Origin: Nisaea acidiphila
GTDB lineage: Bacteria; Pseudomonadota; Alphaproteobacteria; Thalassobaculales; Thalassobaculaceae
Length of the DNA stretch: 64,000 bases
Direction: 5' to 3'
NCBI RefSeq assembly: GCF_024662015.1
Contig: NZ_CP102480.1
Span: 3,184,001 to 3,248,000 of the forward strand
The notes below the pieces were generated by a model. The model saw only the letters and a program-made list of their open reading frames with translations, ran no database searches and was not told the DNA's origin. Below, in pieces: positions 36,636 through 46,651 of this stretch. Position 1 is the stretch's first letter, and each line of letters begins with the position of its first letter. Made by a program: the position numbers and the translations under genes.

Positions 36636-37979
36636 TTAGGTGAAACGGATGATCGCCTCGAACCCGTCTTCCCGGCCGGTGGCCGGAGACCTGAGTTCGA
36701 GCTCGCCTCCGGCCTGGGCAACGATAGTCTTCACGATCGCGAGACCTAGGCCGCTACCTTCGGCACGAGAGGATCCGCGAGAGAACCTCTCGGCAAGGCG
36801 ATGCAGTTTTTCCGGCGGTACGATCGCGCTTTCGTTGATGACGCGTACCGAGCGGTCCCGTCCGATCGATATCGTGACGATCCCCTCCTTCGCACCGTGT
36901 ACCAGCGCATTTTCGATCAGATTCCTCAAGGCGATCGCAAGCGTATCGAGATCGGTCTCGACAACATCCAGGTTTTCGTCGGCGGTATCGTCGACAAGTT
37001 CGACCCGGTCCGCATACGAAGGTTTTCGATTGAACTCGTCTACGAGATAACGTGCTACGTAGCTGAGTTTCATCGGCTCGCGCTTCAGTGCCACCCCTGC
37101 CTCTGCCCGCGAGAGCTGCAGCAGTTTCTCGACCAGGCCGCCCAGTTCCTTAAGAATTTCTTCTATCCGGTTCGCCCGTTCGACGGCCGGCGCGTGCTGC
37201 AGGTCTGCTTTCAGACGTGAGACTTGCGCCAGCGCGGACGCGACCGGCGTCCGCAGTTCATGAGCGCTGTTGGCGGCGAACGCGCGTTCTGCCTCCAGAG
37301 ACTTCTGGAGACGCTCCAGCAACCGGTTTACATCCCCCACGATCGGGCTCAGTTCCTGCGGGAGAGGTCCGTCGTCGATAGGCGCCATGTTGCCGCCTCC
37401 GCGAGACGCTATGTCCGCGCGGACGCTCGCGATCGGAAACAGGGTTCCCGAGACGAAGCAACGAACGATGAAGGCCGAGAGCGGCAGCAATACGAACAGC
37501 GGGACGGTCAGCGTCAGCACCAGATTGAAGAGCGCCTCGTTCCGGTGACCCGAGGATTCCGCGACCTGGATGAAGATATCCCCGTCGGCATTCACCTCGG
37601 TATAGACGCGCCAGCCATTTCGGTCGGCATAACCTGGGATCAGGGGAGCGAGGAAGCCCTGACGGGGGGCGTCGTGCGAGCGGATGAGCACCCGGCCGTC
37701 CGAAGCCCGGATCTGGTATATGAGATATTCTTCATGCTCGGCGACAACGACGCCCTCGCGGATCTCGCGCGACCAGTCCGTGGGAGCTCCCCGCTGCCTC
37801 AGATCGTCGGCGGCAAGCGGTAGCAAACGTTGTGCGGTTTCCTGAAGGGCGCTGTCGAACACTTCGTTGAATTCGTGTCGAACGACGAACGTGGAAACGA
37901 CCGTCGCAGCGATCCAGAGGGCTGCGATGGCTGCGCTCAAGCGGACGGTCAGGCGTTGTGTCAGGCTCCAACTCGCCAT
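36636..37979 (-). CDS. Sensor histidine kinase
   Basis: 447 residues. Two transmembrane helices (about 14-34 and 152-174) enclose a periplasmic sensor domain of some 115 residues. A HAMP-like linker, the HisKA domain with His240 (FAANSAHELRTPVASAL) and the HATPase domain (LRNLIENALVHGAK, GSGLGLAIVKTI) follow. This is the QseC/TctE-like layout. Its start is two bases after the response regulator stop, so they are cotranscribed. Confidence 0.93.
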   Translation of the reverse strand: MASWSLTQRLTVRLSAAIAALWIAATVVSTFVVRHEFNEVFDSALQETAQRLLPLAADDLRQRGAPTDWSREIREGVVVAEHEEYLIYQIRASDGRVLIRSHDAPRQGFLAPLIPGYADRNGWRVYTEVNADGDIFIQVAESSGHRNEALFNLVLTLTVPLFVLLPLSAFIVRCFVSGTLFPIASVRADIASRGGGNMAPIDDGPLPQELSPIVGDVNRLLERLQKSLEAERAFAANSAHELRTPVASALAQVSRLKADLQHAPAVERANRIEEILKELGGLVEKLLQLSRAEAGVALKREPMKLSYVARYLVDEFNRKPSYADRVELVDDTADENLDVVETDLDTLAIALRNLIENALVHGAKEGIVTISIGRDRSVRVINESAIVPPEKLHRLAERFSRGSSRAEGSGLGLAIVKTIVAQAGGELELRSPATGREDGFEAIIRFT

Positions 37980-37981
37980 GC

Positions 37982-38638
37982 TCAGATCACCAGCTTGTAG
38001 CCGACGCCACGTTGTGTGCCGATCGCCTCAGCGCCCAGCTTTTTCCTCAGGCGGCTGATATGCACCTCCACCGCATTGCTTTCGACCTCCTCGCCGAACT
38101 CGTAGAGCGCTTCTTCGAATTTCTCCTTCGATACGATGGCACCGGGGCGCCAGGAGAGGAGGTCGAGTATTGCCCATTCACGACGTGTGAGAGTGATCTC
38201 CTCGCCGGATCTCCAAACCAGTTTTGCCGTCAGGTCGATCGAAATGTCACCGATATCGGTTACGGGCTTCAGGTTTCCGGAATAGCGTCTGATCACCGCT
38301 TGTATGCGCGCTGACAGCTCTTCCAGGTCGAAAGGCTTTACGAGGTAATCGTCCGCGCCGGCATTGAGCCCCGCGATCCGATCGCTGATCTGGTCCTGCG
38401 CGGTAAGGATGAGGACCGGACAGTCATTGCCTCGTTCCCGGATGGACTTGAGCAGACTGACGCCTTCTCCGTCCGGCAAATTCAGATCCAGGAGCAAAAG
38501 CTCGTAATCTGTTGCCGCCGCCGCGGCGTCCCCGTCCGCGAGAGTTTGCGCCCAATCGACAGCATGGCTCTCGCTTCTAAGGTGTTCCTGGACAGCCGCT
38601 CCGAGATGTTGTTCGTCCTCAATCAGCAGTATGCGCAC
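37982..38638 (-). CDS. OmpR-family response regulator
   Basis: 218 residues. Receiver domain with acidic pocket EDE at 7-9, phospho-acceptor Asp51 (LLLLDLNLPDGEG) and Lys101 (DYLVKPFDLEEL). The C-terminal winged helix contains TLTRREWAILDLLSWRPG and VEVHISRLRKKLG. It resembles QseB/TctD-type regulators. It is first in the regulator-kinase-RTX gene order and may regulate the RTX gene through the repeat at 36605. Confidence 0.94.
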   Translation of the reverse strand: MRILLIEDEQHLGAAVQEHLRSESHAVDWAQTLADGDAAAAATDYELLLLDLNLPDGEGVSLLKSIRERGNDCPVLILTAQDQISDRIAGLNAGADDYLVKPFDLEELSARIQAVIRRYSGNLKPVTDIGDISIDLTAKLVWRSGEEITLTRREWAILDLLSWRPGAIVSKEKFEEALYEFGEEVESNAVEVHISRLRKKLGAEAIGTQRGVGYKLVI

Positions 38639-38817
38639 GCGTGATCTCTTTCAGTTGCTTGCAATAACAAGCCGATCCGCCCATGCGGCACACCTTCCGG
38701 CAATACCCTCTGAAATGCAAATATTCAAAAATCGAGATATGTCCCGGCACCGCACAGCGGTCTTCTTGGTCGGCCGCTGAAGAGATGACAGTGCCGAGAC
38801 AGTTGCTCCTGGCCCTG

Positions 38818-41712
38818 TTACTCGGCCGCGTCCTGATAGGCCTCCACCGGCGGGCAGGAGCAGATCAGGTTCTTGTCGCCGTAGGCCTGGTCGATCCTGG
38901 CGACCGGCGGCCAGTATTTCCCCTCGCGCAGGGACTTTATCGGGAAGGCGCCGCGCTCGCGGGAATATTTCCGCTCCCAATTGTCCGCCATCAGGTCGCC
39001 GGCGGTATGCGGTGCATGGGCAAGCGGGCTGTCCTCATAAGCGTAAGTCCCGCCTTCAATTTCCGCTATCTCCGCGCGGATCGCGATCATCGCCTCGCAG
39101 AACCGGTCGAGCTCGGAGAGCGGCTCGCTCTCGGTCGGCTCGATCATCAGCGTGCCGGCGACCGGGAAGGACATCGTCGGGGCGTGGAACCCATAATCCA
39201 TCAGCCGCTTGGCGACATCGTCGACGGTGACCCCGGTGGCGTCCTTCAGCGGGCGGAGATCGATGATGCATTCATGCGCCACCAGCCCGTTCTTGCCCTT
39301 GTAGAGCACCGGGAAATGCGCCTCGAGACGTTGCGCGATGTAGTTGGCCGAAAGGATCGCCACCTCGGTTGCCTTGCGGAGTCCGTTGGCGCCCATCAGC
39401 TCGATGTAGCTCCAGGAGATCGGCAGGATGCCGGCGCTGCCGTAGGGCGCCGCGCTGACGGGTCCGATCGCGCTTTCCGGCGCGCCGAGATTGCGGTGGC
39501 CGGGCAGGAAGGGGGCGAGATGTTCGCCGACGCCGATCGGGCCGACGCCGGGGCCGCCGCCGCCATGCGGGATGCAGAAGGTCTTGTGCAGATTCAGGTG
39601 GCTGACGTCGGAGCCGAACTGGCCCGGCTTGCAGATCCCGACCATGGCGTTGAGGTTCGCGCCGTCCATATAGACCTGTCCGCCATGTTCGTGGATCAGG
39701 TCGCAGATCTCGGTGATGGTTTCCTCGAAGACGCCGTGGGTCGAGGGATAAGTGACCATAAGCGCGGCGAGGCTGGAACTGTGCTGTTCCACTTTCGCCT
39801 TCAGGTCTTCCATGTCGACGTTGCCGTTCTGGTCGCATTTGACGACCACGACCTTCATGCCGGCCATTGCCGCCGATGCCGGATTGGTGCCGTGCGCCGA
39901 GCTCGGGATCAGGCAGATATCGCGGCCGCCCTCGCCGCGGCTCTCGTGATAGGCGCGGATCGCCAGCAGGCCGGCATATTCGCCCTGGGAGCCTGCGTTC
40001 GGCTGCAGCGAAACCGCGGCGTAGCCGGTGATTTCCGCCAGCATGCGCTCCAGTTCGGCGATCATCTGGTGATAACCCTCGACCTGGTCGCGCGGGGCGA
40101 AGGGATGGATGTCGGAAAAGGCGGCCCAGGTGACCGGGATCATCTCGGTGGTCGCATTGAGCTTCATGGTGCAGGAGCCGAGCGGGATCATCGAGCGGTC
40201 GAGCGCCACGTCCTTGTCCGCGAGACGGCGCAGGTAGCGCAGCATCTCGGTCTCGGAATGGTAGGTATTGAAGGCCGGATGGGTAAGGAAATCGCTTTTG
40301 CGCACGAGGCTTTCCGGCAGCGCGTCCGGCGTGCGGGCGGAGACGCCCTCGTAGGTCAGCTCCTTCATCGAGTCGAAGGCCATCATGGCCCAGAGCCGCT
40401 CGACCAGTTCCTTGGTGCAGGTCTCGTCGAGCGAGATGCCGACCCGGTCGTCGAAGATCCGCAGATTGACGCCTTCGATGCGGGCCGCCTCGATGACGGA
40501 ACCGGTCCAGTCGTCGGTTTTGACGATGATGGTGTCGAAGAAATTGTCATGCGCGATGGTGTAGCCGAGTTCGCGCAGGCCCTGGGCGAGGATCGCGGTG
40601 CGGCGATGCACCCGGCGGCCGATTTTCCGTAGGCCGTCGGGCCCGTGATAGCAGGCATAGGCGGCGGACATGACGGCGAGCAGGACCTGGGCGGTGCAGA
40701 TATTGCTGGTCGCCTTCTCGCGTCGGATGTGCTGTTCGCGGGTCTGCAGGGCAAGCCGATAGGCCTTGTCGCCGTTGCGATCGACCGAGACGCCGACGAT
40801 GCGTCCCGGGATGGAGCGCTTGTACTCGTCCCTGGTTGCGAAATAGGCGGCGTGCGGCCCGCCGAAGCCAAGCGGCACTCCGAAGCGCTGGCTGGTGCCG
40901 ATGGCGACATCGGCGCCGAACTCTCCGGGAGGGGTGAGCTGGGTCAGCGCGAGAAGGTCGGCCGCGACCACGGCAAGGGCTCCCTGCGCATGGGCTTTTT
41001 TGACGATGGCGGCATAGTCCCCGACCGCGCCGTTCGTGTCCGGATATTGCAGCAGGATGGCGAAGGCGTCTTCCGGCAGCACGTCGGTCTCGTCGCCGAC
41101 GGTGACCGTCACGCCGATCGGTTCGGCGCGGGTCTTCAGCACGTCGATGGTCTGCGGATGGCAATTCTGTGAGACGAAGAAGACGTCGCCCTTGTTCTTC
41201 GCCGCCTTCTTGGCGAAGGCCATGGCTTCGGCCGCGGCGGTCGCCTCGTCGAGCAGGGAAGCGTTGGCGATCTCCAGGCCGGTCAGGTCGCCGATCATGG
41301 TCTGGAAGTTCAGCAGCATTTCCAGGCGGCCCTGGCTGATCTCCGGCTGGTAAGGTGTGTAGGCGGTATACCAGGCCGGATTCTCCAGAATGTTTCGCAG
41401 GATGACGGCCGGCACGCGGGTGCCGTAATAGCCCATCCCGATCAGCGTCCGGTTCACCGTGTTGTTGTTGGCATATTGCCGGAGCTTCTGCAGCACCGCG
41501 CTTTCCGTCTGGGCGGGCGGCAGGTCGAGCGGGTCCTTCGAGCGGATCTTCGCCGGCACCGCGGCATCGATCAGGGCGTCGAGGCTCTCGTAGCCGAGCG
41601 CGTCGAGCATCTCCGCCTGTTCCTCCGGGCTCGGCCCGATATGGCGGCGAATGAACTCTTCGCTTTCTTCCTGCTCGGCGAAAGCCAGCCTGTTATCCGT
41701 CATCGCGTTCAT
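38818..41712 (-). CDS. gcvP: Glycine dehydrogenase (decarboxylating), P protein
   Basis: 964 residues, the full-length single-chain form with two homologous halves. N-terminal [20 protein letters not shown] and the C-terminal half with the pyridoxal-phosphate lysine in [20 protein letters not shown] are present. It decarboxylates glycine and passes the aminomethyl group to lipoyl-GcvH. Last gene of the minus-strand gcvT-gcvH-gcvP operon under the glycine riboswitch. Confidence 0.97.
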   Translation of the reverse strand: MNAMTDNRLAFAEQEESEEFIRRHIGPSPEEQAEMLDALGYESLDALIDAAVPAKIRSKDPLDLPPAQTESAVLQKLRQYANNNTVNRTLIGMGYYGTRVPAVILRNILENPAWYTAYTPYQPEISQGRLEMLLNFQTMIGDLTGLEIANASLLDEATAAAEAMAFAKKAAKNKGDVFFVSQNCHPQTIDVLKTRAEPIGVTVTVGDETDVLPEDAFAILLQYPDTNGAVGDYAAIVKKAHAQGALAVVAADLLALTQLTPPGEFGADVAIGTSQRFGVPLGFGGPHAAYFATRDEYKRSIPGRIVGVSVDRNGDKAYRLALQTREQHIRREKATSNICTAQVLLAVMSAAYACYHGPDGLRKIGRRVHRRTAILAQGLRELGYTIAHDNFFDTIIVKTDDWTGSVIEAARIEGVNLRIFDDRVGISLDETCTKELVERLWAMMAFDSMKELTYEGVSARTPDALPESLVRKSDFLTHPAFNTYHSETEMLRYLRRLADKDVALDRSMIPLGSCTMKLNATTEMIPVTWAAFSDIHPFAPRDQVEGYHQMIAELERMLAEITGYAAVSLQPNAGSQGEYAGLLAIRAYHESRGEGGRDICLIPSSAHGTNPASAAMAGMKVVVVKCDQNGNVDMEDLKAKVEQHSSSLAALMVTYPSTHGVFEETITEICDLIHEHGGQVYMDGANLNAMVGICKPGQFGSDVSHLNLHKTFCIPHGGGGPGVGPIGVGEHLAPFLPGHRNLGAPESAIGPVSAAPYGSAGILPISWSYIELMGANGLRKATEVAILSANYIAQRLEAHFPVLYKGKNGLVAHECIIDLRPLKDATGVTVDDVAKRLMDYGFHAPTMSFPVAGTLMIEPTESEPLSELDRFCEAMIAIRAEIAEIEGGTYAYEDSPLAHAPHTAGDLMADNWERKYSRERGAFPIKSLREGKYWPPVARIDQAYGDKNLICSCPPVEAYQDAAE

Positions 41713-41763
41713 CGCGTCAGCTCCTTCCGGCCGCTCGGCCGTGCATCATTCTTCACTTTGTTG

Positions 41764-41798
41764 GGGTACGGCCTCATCCGTCGGACAAGGCCGTACCC
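41764..41798 (-). repeat. Perfect hairpin between gcvH and gcvP
   Basis: GGGTACGGCCT (41764-41774) and AGGCCGTACCC (41788-41798) form a perfect 11-base stem with a 13-base loop, directly after the gcvH stop. No T run follows on the minus strand. An mRNA-stabilizing or intercistronic expression-setting element is likely. Confidence 0.6.
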
Positions 41799-41803
41799 GT
41801 AGG

Positions 41804-42175
41804 TCAGGCCTCGGTGTGGGCCTTGTAGGCGTCCGCATCCATCAGGGCGTCGAATTCGGCCTTGTCGGAGATCTTGATCTTGTAGAACCAGGCAGCGCCC
41901 TCGGGATCGCTGTTCACCATGTCGGGTGTGTCGGCGAGCGCGTCGTTGGCCTCGATCACCTCGCCGCCGACGGGTGCGTAGAGCTCGCTCGCGGCCTTCA
42001 CGGATTCGACGACCGCGGTCTCGTCGCCCTTGGCGACCTGCTTGCCGACATCGGGCACTTCCACGAAGACCACCTCGCCGAGCTGTTCCTGGGCGAAGTC
42101 GGTAATGCCGACGGTGCCGATCTCGCCGTCGAGATCGATCCATTCATGGTCTTCGGTAAAGCGGCGTTCGCTCAT
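41804..42175 (-). CDS. gcvH: Glycine cleavage system H protein
   Basis: 123 residues. The lipoyl-attachment lysine is Lys60 in [14 protein letters not shown]. The start [13 protein letters not shown] and the end [15 protein letters not shown] are standard. GcvH shuttles the aminomethyl group between P, T and L proteins. ATG 42175 has GAGGGG upstream and begins at the family start. Confidence 0.97.
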   Translation of the reverse strand: MSERRFTEDHEWIDLDGEIGTVGITDFAQEQLGEVVFVEVPDVGKQVAKGDETAVVESVKAASELYAPVGGEVIEANDALADTPDMVNSDPEGAAWFYKIKISDKAEFDALMDADAYKAHTEA

Positions 42176-42203
42176 ATGTCTGATCCCCTCAGGTGCTTTG
42201 TTT

Positions 42204-43301
42204 TCAACGTTTGTAGCCATTCGGGACGAACGGCATCTTGGCAGTACGTGCGGGAAGCGCTTTCCCGCGAACGACAACATTTACGGCGCTTCCGGCGGCG
42301 GCATGCTCCGATGCCACGTATCCCATCGCGACCGGCGCCTCGAGGCTGGGCCCGAAACCGCCGCTGGTGATGGCGCCGATGGTGGTGCCGTCCGGCGCCT
42401 GGATCTCGGTGCCCTCGCGGGCCGGTGCGCGGCCTTCCGGCAGGATGCCGACGCGCCTGCGGCTCGTGCCCTCGGCGATCTGTTTCTGGATCACGTCGGC
42501 GCCGGGGAAGCCCCCTTCCTCGCGCCGGCGCTTGCCGATCGACCAGGTGAGCGCGGCCTCGACCGGGGTCGTGGTCTCGTCGATATCGTGCCCATAGAGG
42601 CAGAGCCCGGCCTCGAGCCGGAGCGAATCGCGCGCGCCGAGGCCGATTGCCTCGACATCGTCCTGCGCCAGCAGCTTGCGGGCGAGGGCTTCGGCCTGAT
42701 CGGCGGGTGCCGAGATTTCATAGCCGTCCTCGCCGGTATAGCCGGAGCGGGTGACAAGGCATTTCGCTCCGTCCACGTCGATCCATTTGCCGGTCAAAAA
42801 CTGGAGTGTTGCAACTTCTGGAGCTAGAGCGGAAAGGGCAAACTCAGCGCTAGGGCCCTGCAAAGCGAGCAATGCTCGGTCATCATGGGAGATAACAGGG
42901 CCTGTGAGGCTCTCGCTCATGTGCTTGATGTCGAGATTCTTGCAGGCGGCGTTCACGACAACCATCAAACCTCTTTCGAGGCGAAAAACCATTAGGTCGT
43001 CAAGAATGCCGCCGTTCTCGTTGGTGAACATCGTGTAGCGCATTTGGCCGACTTCAAGTGACTGAAGATCGCCAGGTACCAACTGTTCAAGATCGCGAGC
43101 GGCATTTGGATCAGGCAGTTCGACCTGTCCCATATGCGAGACGTCGAAGAGGCCCGCCTTGGCGCGGGTATGCAGGTGCTCGGCCTTTACGCCCATGGGG
43201 TACTGCACCGGCATCTCGTAGCCGGCGAACGGCACCATCTTGGCGCCGAGTTCCGCATGCAGATCGTGAAGGGGAGTCTTCAGAAGGTCGGTGTCGGCCA
43301 T
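42204..43301 (-). CDS. gcvT: Aminomethyltransferase, glycine cleavage T protein
   Basis: 365 residues. [46 protein letters not shown] and [19 protein letters not shown] mark the folate-binding T protein. It transfers the methylene group to tetrahydrofolate and releases ammonia. First gene of the operon, about 50 bases after the riboswitch. Codons in about 42795-43115 are unlike the rest: CTA, AGA, GTA, TCA and CCT cluster there, although the protein stays conserved. Confidence 0.97.
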   Translation of the reverse strand: MADTDLLKTPLHDLHAELGAKMVPFAGYEMPVQYPMGVKAEHLHTRAKAGLFDVSHMGQVELPDPNAARDLEQLVPGDLQSLEVGQMRYTMFTNENGGILDDLMVFRLERGLMVVVNAACKNLDIKHMSESLTGPVISHDDRALLALQGPSAEFALSALAPEVATLQFLTGKWIDVDGAKCLVTRSGYTGEDGYEISAPADQAEALARKLLAQDDVEAIGLGARDSLRLEAGLCLYGHDIDETTTPVEAALTWSIGKRRREEGGFPGADVIQKQIAEGTSRRRVGILPEGRAPAREGTEIQAPDGTTIGAITSGGFGPSLEAPVAMGYVASEHAAAGSAVNVVVRGKALPARTAKMPFVPNGYKR

Positions 43302-43349
43302 AAATCTCTCCGGTCAGCGTAAAGGCGCCCCGGCCAAAGACCGGAACCA

Positions 43350-43545
43350 ACCCCCTCTGTCGCTAACCTGAGAGATTCACCCGGGGAACTCTGTCCCGGG
43401 CTTTCACCGTGGGTGAGGCGGTTTCCCGCCTGCTTTCCAGATTGTCCTCGCCTCGAAGTCCTTTTGCCTGAGAGTTTCCGGGGGCGGTTGCTCCTTCGGC
43501 GCCGGCCCAGTCGCAGATAGCGGGCCGGTCTCTCCCTCGAGGGTC
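43350..43545 (-). promoter_or_regulatory. Tandem glycine riboswitch upstream of gcvT
   Basis: On the minus strand, GGGAGAGACCGGCCC (from about 43536) opens aptamer I, whose core runs through CGCCGAAGGAGCAA and AACTCTCAGGCAAAAGGAC. After a short linker aptamer II repeats the plan (GGTGAAAGCCCGGGACAGAG, then AATCTCTCAGGTTAGCGACAGAGG). These are the conserved cores of the two-aptamer glycine riboswitch, which turns on gcv genes when glycine is plentiful. The whole 43302-43701 interval has no gene. Confidence 0.93.
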
Positions 43546-43701
43546 GTCGGTATTTCCGCGGAGGATAATCGTGCACGCTGGAAAAGGAAAGGGCGATGCG
43601 AGCGTCGTTTATACCAACCCGCTGGACGCCAAGTTTTCCCTGGGCAACGGTCGCCCCAGGCGGCGTCAAGTATCGCCGTCAGCTGGCGGAGAGGGTGGAG
43701 A

Positions 43702-44166
43702 ATGAACGGAGAATTCGTGGTTCGTCCGGCCGAGGAGGCAGACTCGAATGACATCAGCGATGTCATCGCCGCGACGGTCCGCGAGTCGAATGCGATGGAT
43801 TATTCTCGCGAAACGATCGAGACGGTGGTCGCGAGCAGCGGCCCCGTGCGCATGAGGGAACTGATCCTCGAGGGCGCGTTTTTCGTCGCTGAGCAAGGCG
43901 GTCGAATCGTCGGCGTCGCGGGGCTGGTCGACGATACGGTGCGCCGCTTGTTCGTTCTTCCCGAGTTCCAAGGCTCCGGCATCGGCCGCGATCTTCTTAC
44001 CGCCCTGGAGAATGCGGCCGTTCACAGGGGCGTCCGGGTTCTACGCGTGAATTCCTCGCTGACCGCGGTCCGCTTCTATCGAAAGCTCGGATTCGCTGAC
44101 GGGGGAGAGGAGTGCCTTAACGGCACGCGCTTCGTCAGAATGAGCAAGGCTCTGGCGGGTGAGTGA
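43702..44166 (+). CDS. GNAT-family N-acetyltransferase
   Basis: 154 residues. The GNAT core runs AFFVAEQGGRIVGVAGLVDD, then RRLFVLPEFQGSGIGRDLL, where the QGSGIG segment is the acetyl-CoA loop, and ends FYRKLGFAD. Substrate unknown. A strong ribosome binding site (GGTGGAGA) precedes the ATG. It is divergent from the gcv operon. Confidence 0.9.
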   Translation: MNGEFVVRPAEEADSNDISDVIAATVRESNAMDYSRETIETVVASSGPVRMRELILEGAFFVAEQGGRIVGVAGLVDDTVRRLFVLPEFQGSGIGRDLLTALENAAVHRGVRVLRVNSSLTAVRFYRKLGFADGGEECLNGTRFVRMSKALAGE

Positions 44167-44243
44167 GCGCTCTCGGTTGCACGGGCGGCGATTGACGACG
44201 CAACTCTGCCAGTTGGTGGTGATGCTGCCCCAGAACCATCGGT

Positions 44244-44618
44244 TCAGCCGTTATTGGAGTGATGCCGGCTCCACCAGTCGCGCATCGCATAGAAAACGTC
44301 CCTGAGGTCGAGAGCGAGCGGCGTCGCGGTGTATTCGACCCGCGGGGGAACTTCCGGATAGATCTTTCTGCTGACCAGTCCGTCCGCCTCGAGCGCGCGC
44401 AGCTGGTTCGTCAGCATGGTTTGCGTGATGCCGCTGACGGAGCGCTTCAGCTCTCCGAACCGCTGGGTCCCGTCGAAGATCAGAATCTGCAGGATGGTGA
44501 GCTTCCACTTGCCGCCGATCAGCTTGGCGATGTTCGGCATCGGACAGGGCAGACCTGGCGCGCAGGCACCTGGGTCGCTTGGGGCCGGGGCAGTCGTCAG
44601 GTCGAGGGAACCGGTCAT
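44244..44618 (-). CDS. HxlR-family transcription regulator
   Basis: 124 residues. The HxlR winged helix is clear: CPMPNIAKLIGGKWKLTILQ, RFGELKRSVSGITQTMLTNQ, EADGLVSRKIYPEVPPRVEY. The cysteine in PCPMPN sits where related regulators have a sensing Cys. It is divergent from the SRPBCC gene at 44740, which it probably controls through the symmetric repeats between them. Confidence 0.92.
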   Translation of the reverse strand: MTGSLDLTTAPAPSDPGACAPGLPCPMPNIAKLIGGKWKLTILQILIFDGTQRFGELKRSVSGITQTMLTNQLRALEADGLVSRKIYPEVPPRVEYTATPLALDLRDVFYAMRDWWSRHHSNNG

Positions 44619-44638
44619 TAGGCCAAGAAATCCGCATT

Positions 44639-44692
44639 AGTATGGTTTTCATGAGTATATAAAAAAATACTGCCTACTTGCATAGAAATACT
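44639..44692. promoter_or_regulatory. Symmetric AGTAT/ATACT repeats in the HxlR-SRPBCC gap
   Basis: AGTAT occurs at 44639-44643 and 44654-44658; its complement ATACT at 44667-44671 and 44688-44692. The inner pair flanks an A-rich centre with an eight-base spacer. The symmetry and AT-rich context fit an HxlR-dimer operator overlapping the divergent promoters. Inference from position. Confidence 0.5.
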
Positions 44693-44739
44693 GATCTCCG
44701 CAGCCTGCGCGCATCGAAACCTTGAGACGGAGGCAAGCG

Positions 44740-45198
44740 ATGAGCGAAGACAATTACCAGCGCGAAATAAGGGTGAAAGCGACGCCCGGCGATGTCTATG
44801 AGGCCCTCACCACCGGCTACGCGGCCTGGTGGACGGAGCCGGACGGTGCTTTCGAGAAAGAAGGGGACGTGGTCCGGTTCGGTTTCTCGGAGCGGCACGG
44901 ATACTGGACGTTCAAGGCCGTTACGCTTTCGGAGGATCGCATCGAGCTCCAATGCGTCGAGGCAAAGCATATCCATCCGGGCGGTCCGGCGGAGTTCGAA
45001 CGGGAATGGCTCGGCACGCATGTGCGCTGGGAGTTCCAGGATGGTGCCGACGGAAAGACCGTCATCCGCTTCGAACACGACGGCCTCACACCTGAACTCC
45101 ACTGCTACGAGGTTTGTTCCGAGGGGTGGGACATGTTTTTCGTCGACAGCCTGAAGAGCTATCTCGACACCGGCGACGGAAAGCCGTTCCGAGCCTAG
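44740..45198 (+). CDS. SRPBCC (AHSA1-like) ligand-binding protein
   Basis: 152 residues with the Bet v1-like fold typical of AHSA1: YQREIRVKATPGDVYEALTT, YAAWWTEPDGAFEKEGDVVR, WLGTHVRWEFQDGADGKTVI, and a C-terminal helix (WDMFFVDSLKSYLDTG). Function unknown. GGAGG at 44729-44733 supports ATG 44740. Divergent from the HxlR gene. Confidence 0.88.
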   Translation: MSEDNYQREIRVKATPGDVYEALTTGYAAWWTEPDGAFEKEGDVVRFGFSERHGYWTFKAVTLSEDRIELQCVEAKHIHPGGPAEFEREWLGTHVRWEFQDGADGKTVIRFEHDGLTPELHCYEVCSEGWDMFFVDSLKSYLDTGDGKPFRA

Positions 45199-45255
45199 CG
45201 CCGCTGGCTGCCGTTCCGGGCGAGCTTTTCCTGGGGCATCTGGAAGCCGAGCGAT
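45195..45255 (-). pseudogene. Remnant of a lipoprotein-gene C-terminus
   Basis: On the minus strand this stretch reads GFQMPQEKLARNGSQRR and a stop, matching the last 17 residues of the intact lipoprotein encoded at 46652-47194 (GFQLTQEQLAYNRSQRR). Similarity stops upstream, so only the gene's 3' end survives. It lies on the opposite side of the serine hydrolase gene and in the same orientation as the intact copy. A duplication or insertion event is inferred. Confidence 0.55.
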
Positions 45256-45365
45256 TTGTCGCTTGATGGAGCTCTTAGGCGCTCGCATATGGGTAAGTTG
45301 GAGCCTTCCCACACGAACGTGCCAATCGATATTCCGTAAACCTGTTTCTTCTTCCAGCCAGAGAG

Positions 45366-46595
45366 ATGAGCCGCATGCCCCTTCGTCGCCTCTCGATTGT
45401 CGCCGCCGCGTTGCTGGTGCCGGCTCTTATCCTCGGATATCTGGTCGCTACGGGAGAAAGGGGGCTGTCTTCGAGACGTGCGTCGTCGCCCTTCCCGCCT
45501 CGGGACGTTCCGACCAACCGCATGGATCCCCAGGGAGCCCGGGAACTCGGCTGGTCCTCGGATGGGCTGGATCGTGTCCTGGATTACCTGGCCCGGCTTA
45601 GCGCCGACTCATTCGTCCTTATGACCGATGGACAGACCGTTGCGTCGCTCGGCGATCTCGCGGTTCCGTATAGCATCCACTCCGCTCGCAAAGCGCTCCT
45701 CAGCGCCGTCGTCGGACAGCATGTGGGCGACGGGCCGAACGAGATTCCTCTGGATGCGACCCTCGCGGAACTCGGGATTGACGACGATCCACCGCCGCTT
45801 ACGCCGCTGCAACGGCAGGCGACAGTGCTGCATCTTCTGAAAAGCATGTCCGGGATCAATCATCCCGCCGCCGCCGAAGGCGGGTTGACTGCGGACAAGG
45901 AGCGCCGGCTCGGAGATGGGGAAAACCAGCCAGGTACGATCTGGGCGTACAACAATTGGGACTACAACGCTCTGACGACCATCTTCGAGCGACGGACAGG
46001 CGTTTCCGTCTCCGAGGGGTTCCGCGCGGGCATCGCCGAGCCAGTAGGCATGCAGGATTTTACTCCGGAGTCGGCCTCATACATCGTGGAGCCCGCCCGG
46101 TCCCGGCACCGGGCGGCCATGTTCCGGATGTCAGCGCGCGACCTTGCCCGATTTGGGCAGCTTTTTCTCGATCGGGGCGTTGTGGACGACCGCTCCATCA
46201 TGCCGGTTTCTTGGGTGGATCGCATCGCAGCGGATTACGCGGAGACCGGCATCGAAGGCTTGCGAGCCGGGCATGGCTATCTCTGGTGGATCCCGTCGCG
46301 CGACACCGGCTTGCCCGAGGGAAGTTTCTGCGCTTGGGGGCTCGGCCAGCAGACAGTGTTCGTTATTCCCGCCTGGAGCACTGTGATCATCCATCAGTCC
46401 GATACGACGGAATTCCTGAAACGATGGCTGACGCTCCAGGAAGAGGGCATGGACGGTGACGCGGCACTGGAGCGAATTGTGATGGACTGCCGCATGGAGG
46501 CCGGTATGAACAGCGCGTTCTGCCGGGAACATCGGTTCACAACCAGGCGGGAGTTTAATCGGCTGATTGGCTTGATCGTTGACGCGCGCGGCTAG
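45366..46595 (+). CDS. Serine hydrolase of the class C beta-lactamase/PBP fold
   Basis: 409 residues. An N-terminal membrane anchor or signal (about 8-29) is followed by the active-site SxxK as Ser106-Ala-Arg-Lys109 (YSIHSARKALLS), a YxN-type motif at Tyr195 (WAYNNWDYNAL) and a late RAGHGYLWWI. Members are esterases, peptidases or, rarely, beta-lactamases; the substrate is not evident. It is flanked on both sides by copies of a lipoprotein-gene 3' end. Confidence 0.87.
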   Translation: MSRMPLRRLSIVAAALLVPALILGYLVATGERGLSSRRASSPFPPRDVPTNRMDPQGARELGWSSDGLDRVLDYLARLSADSFVLMTDGQTVASLGDLAVPYSIHSARKALLSAVVGQHVGDGPNEIPLDATLAELGIDDDPPPLTPLQRQATVLHLLKSMSGINHPAAAEGGLTADKERRLGDGENQPGTIWAYNNWDYNALTTIFERRTGVSVSEGFRAGIAEPVGMQDFTPESASYIVEPARSRHRAAMFRMSARDLARFGQLFLDRGVVDDRSIMPVSWVDRIAADYAETGIEGLRAGHGYLWWIPSRDTGLPEGSFCAWGLGQQTVFVIPAWSTVIIHQSDTTEFLKRWLTLQEEGMDGDAALERIVMDCRMEAGMNSAFCREHRFTTRREFNRLIGLIVDARG

Positions 46596-46651
46596 CCGCG
46601 CGTGAAAGACGCCATCTTTACGAGGGGGCGGCGAGAAGGTCCGGCCTGTGG

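Noticed and set aside
44674-45312. A 212-codon minus-strand open frame
   Set aside because: It is antisense to the SRPBCC gene and has no family resemblance.
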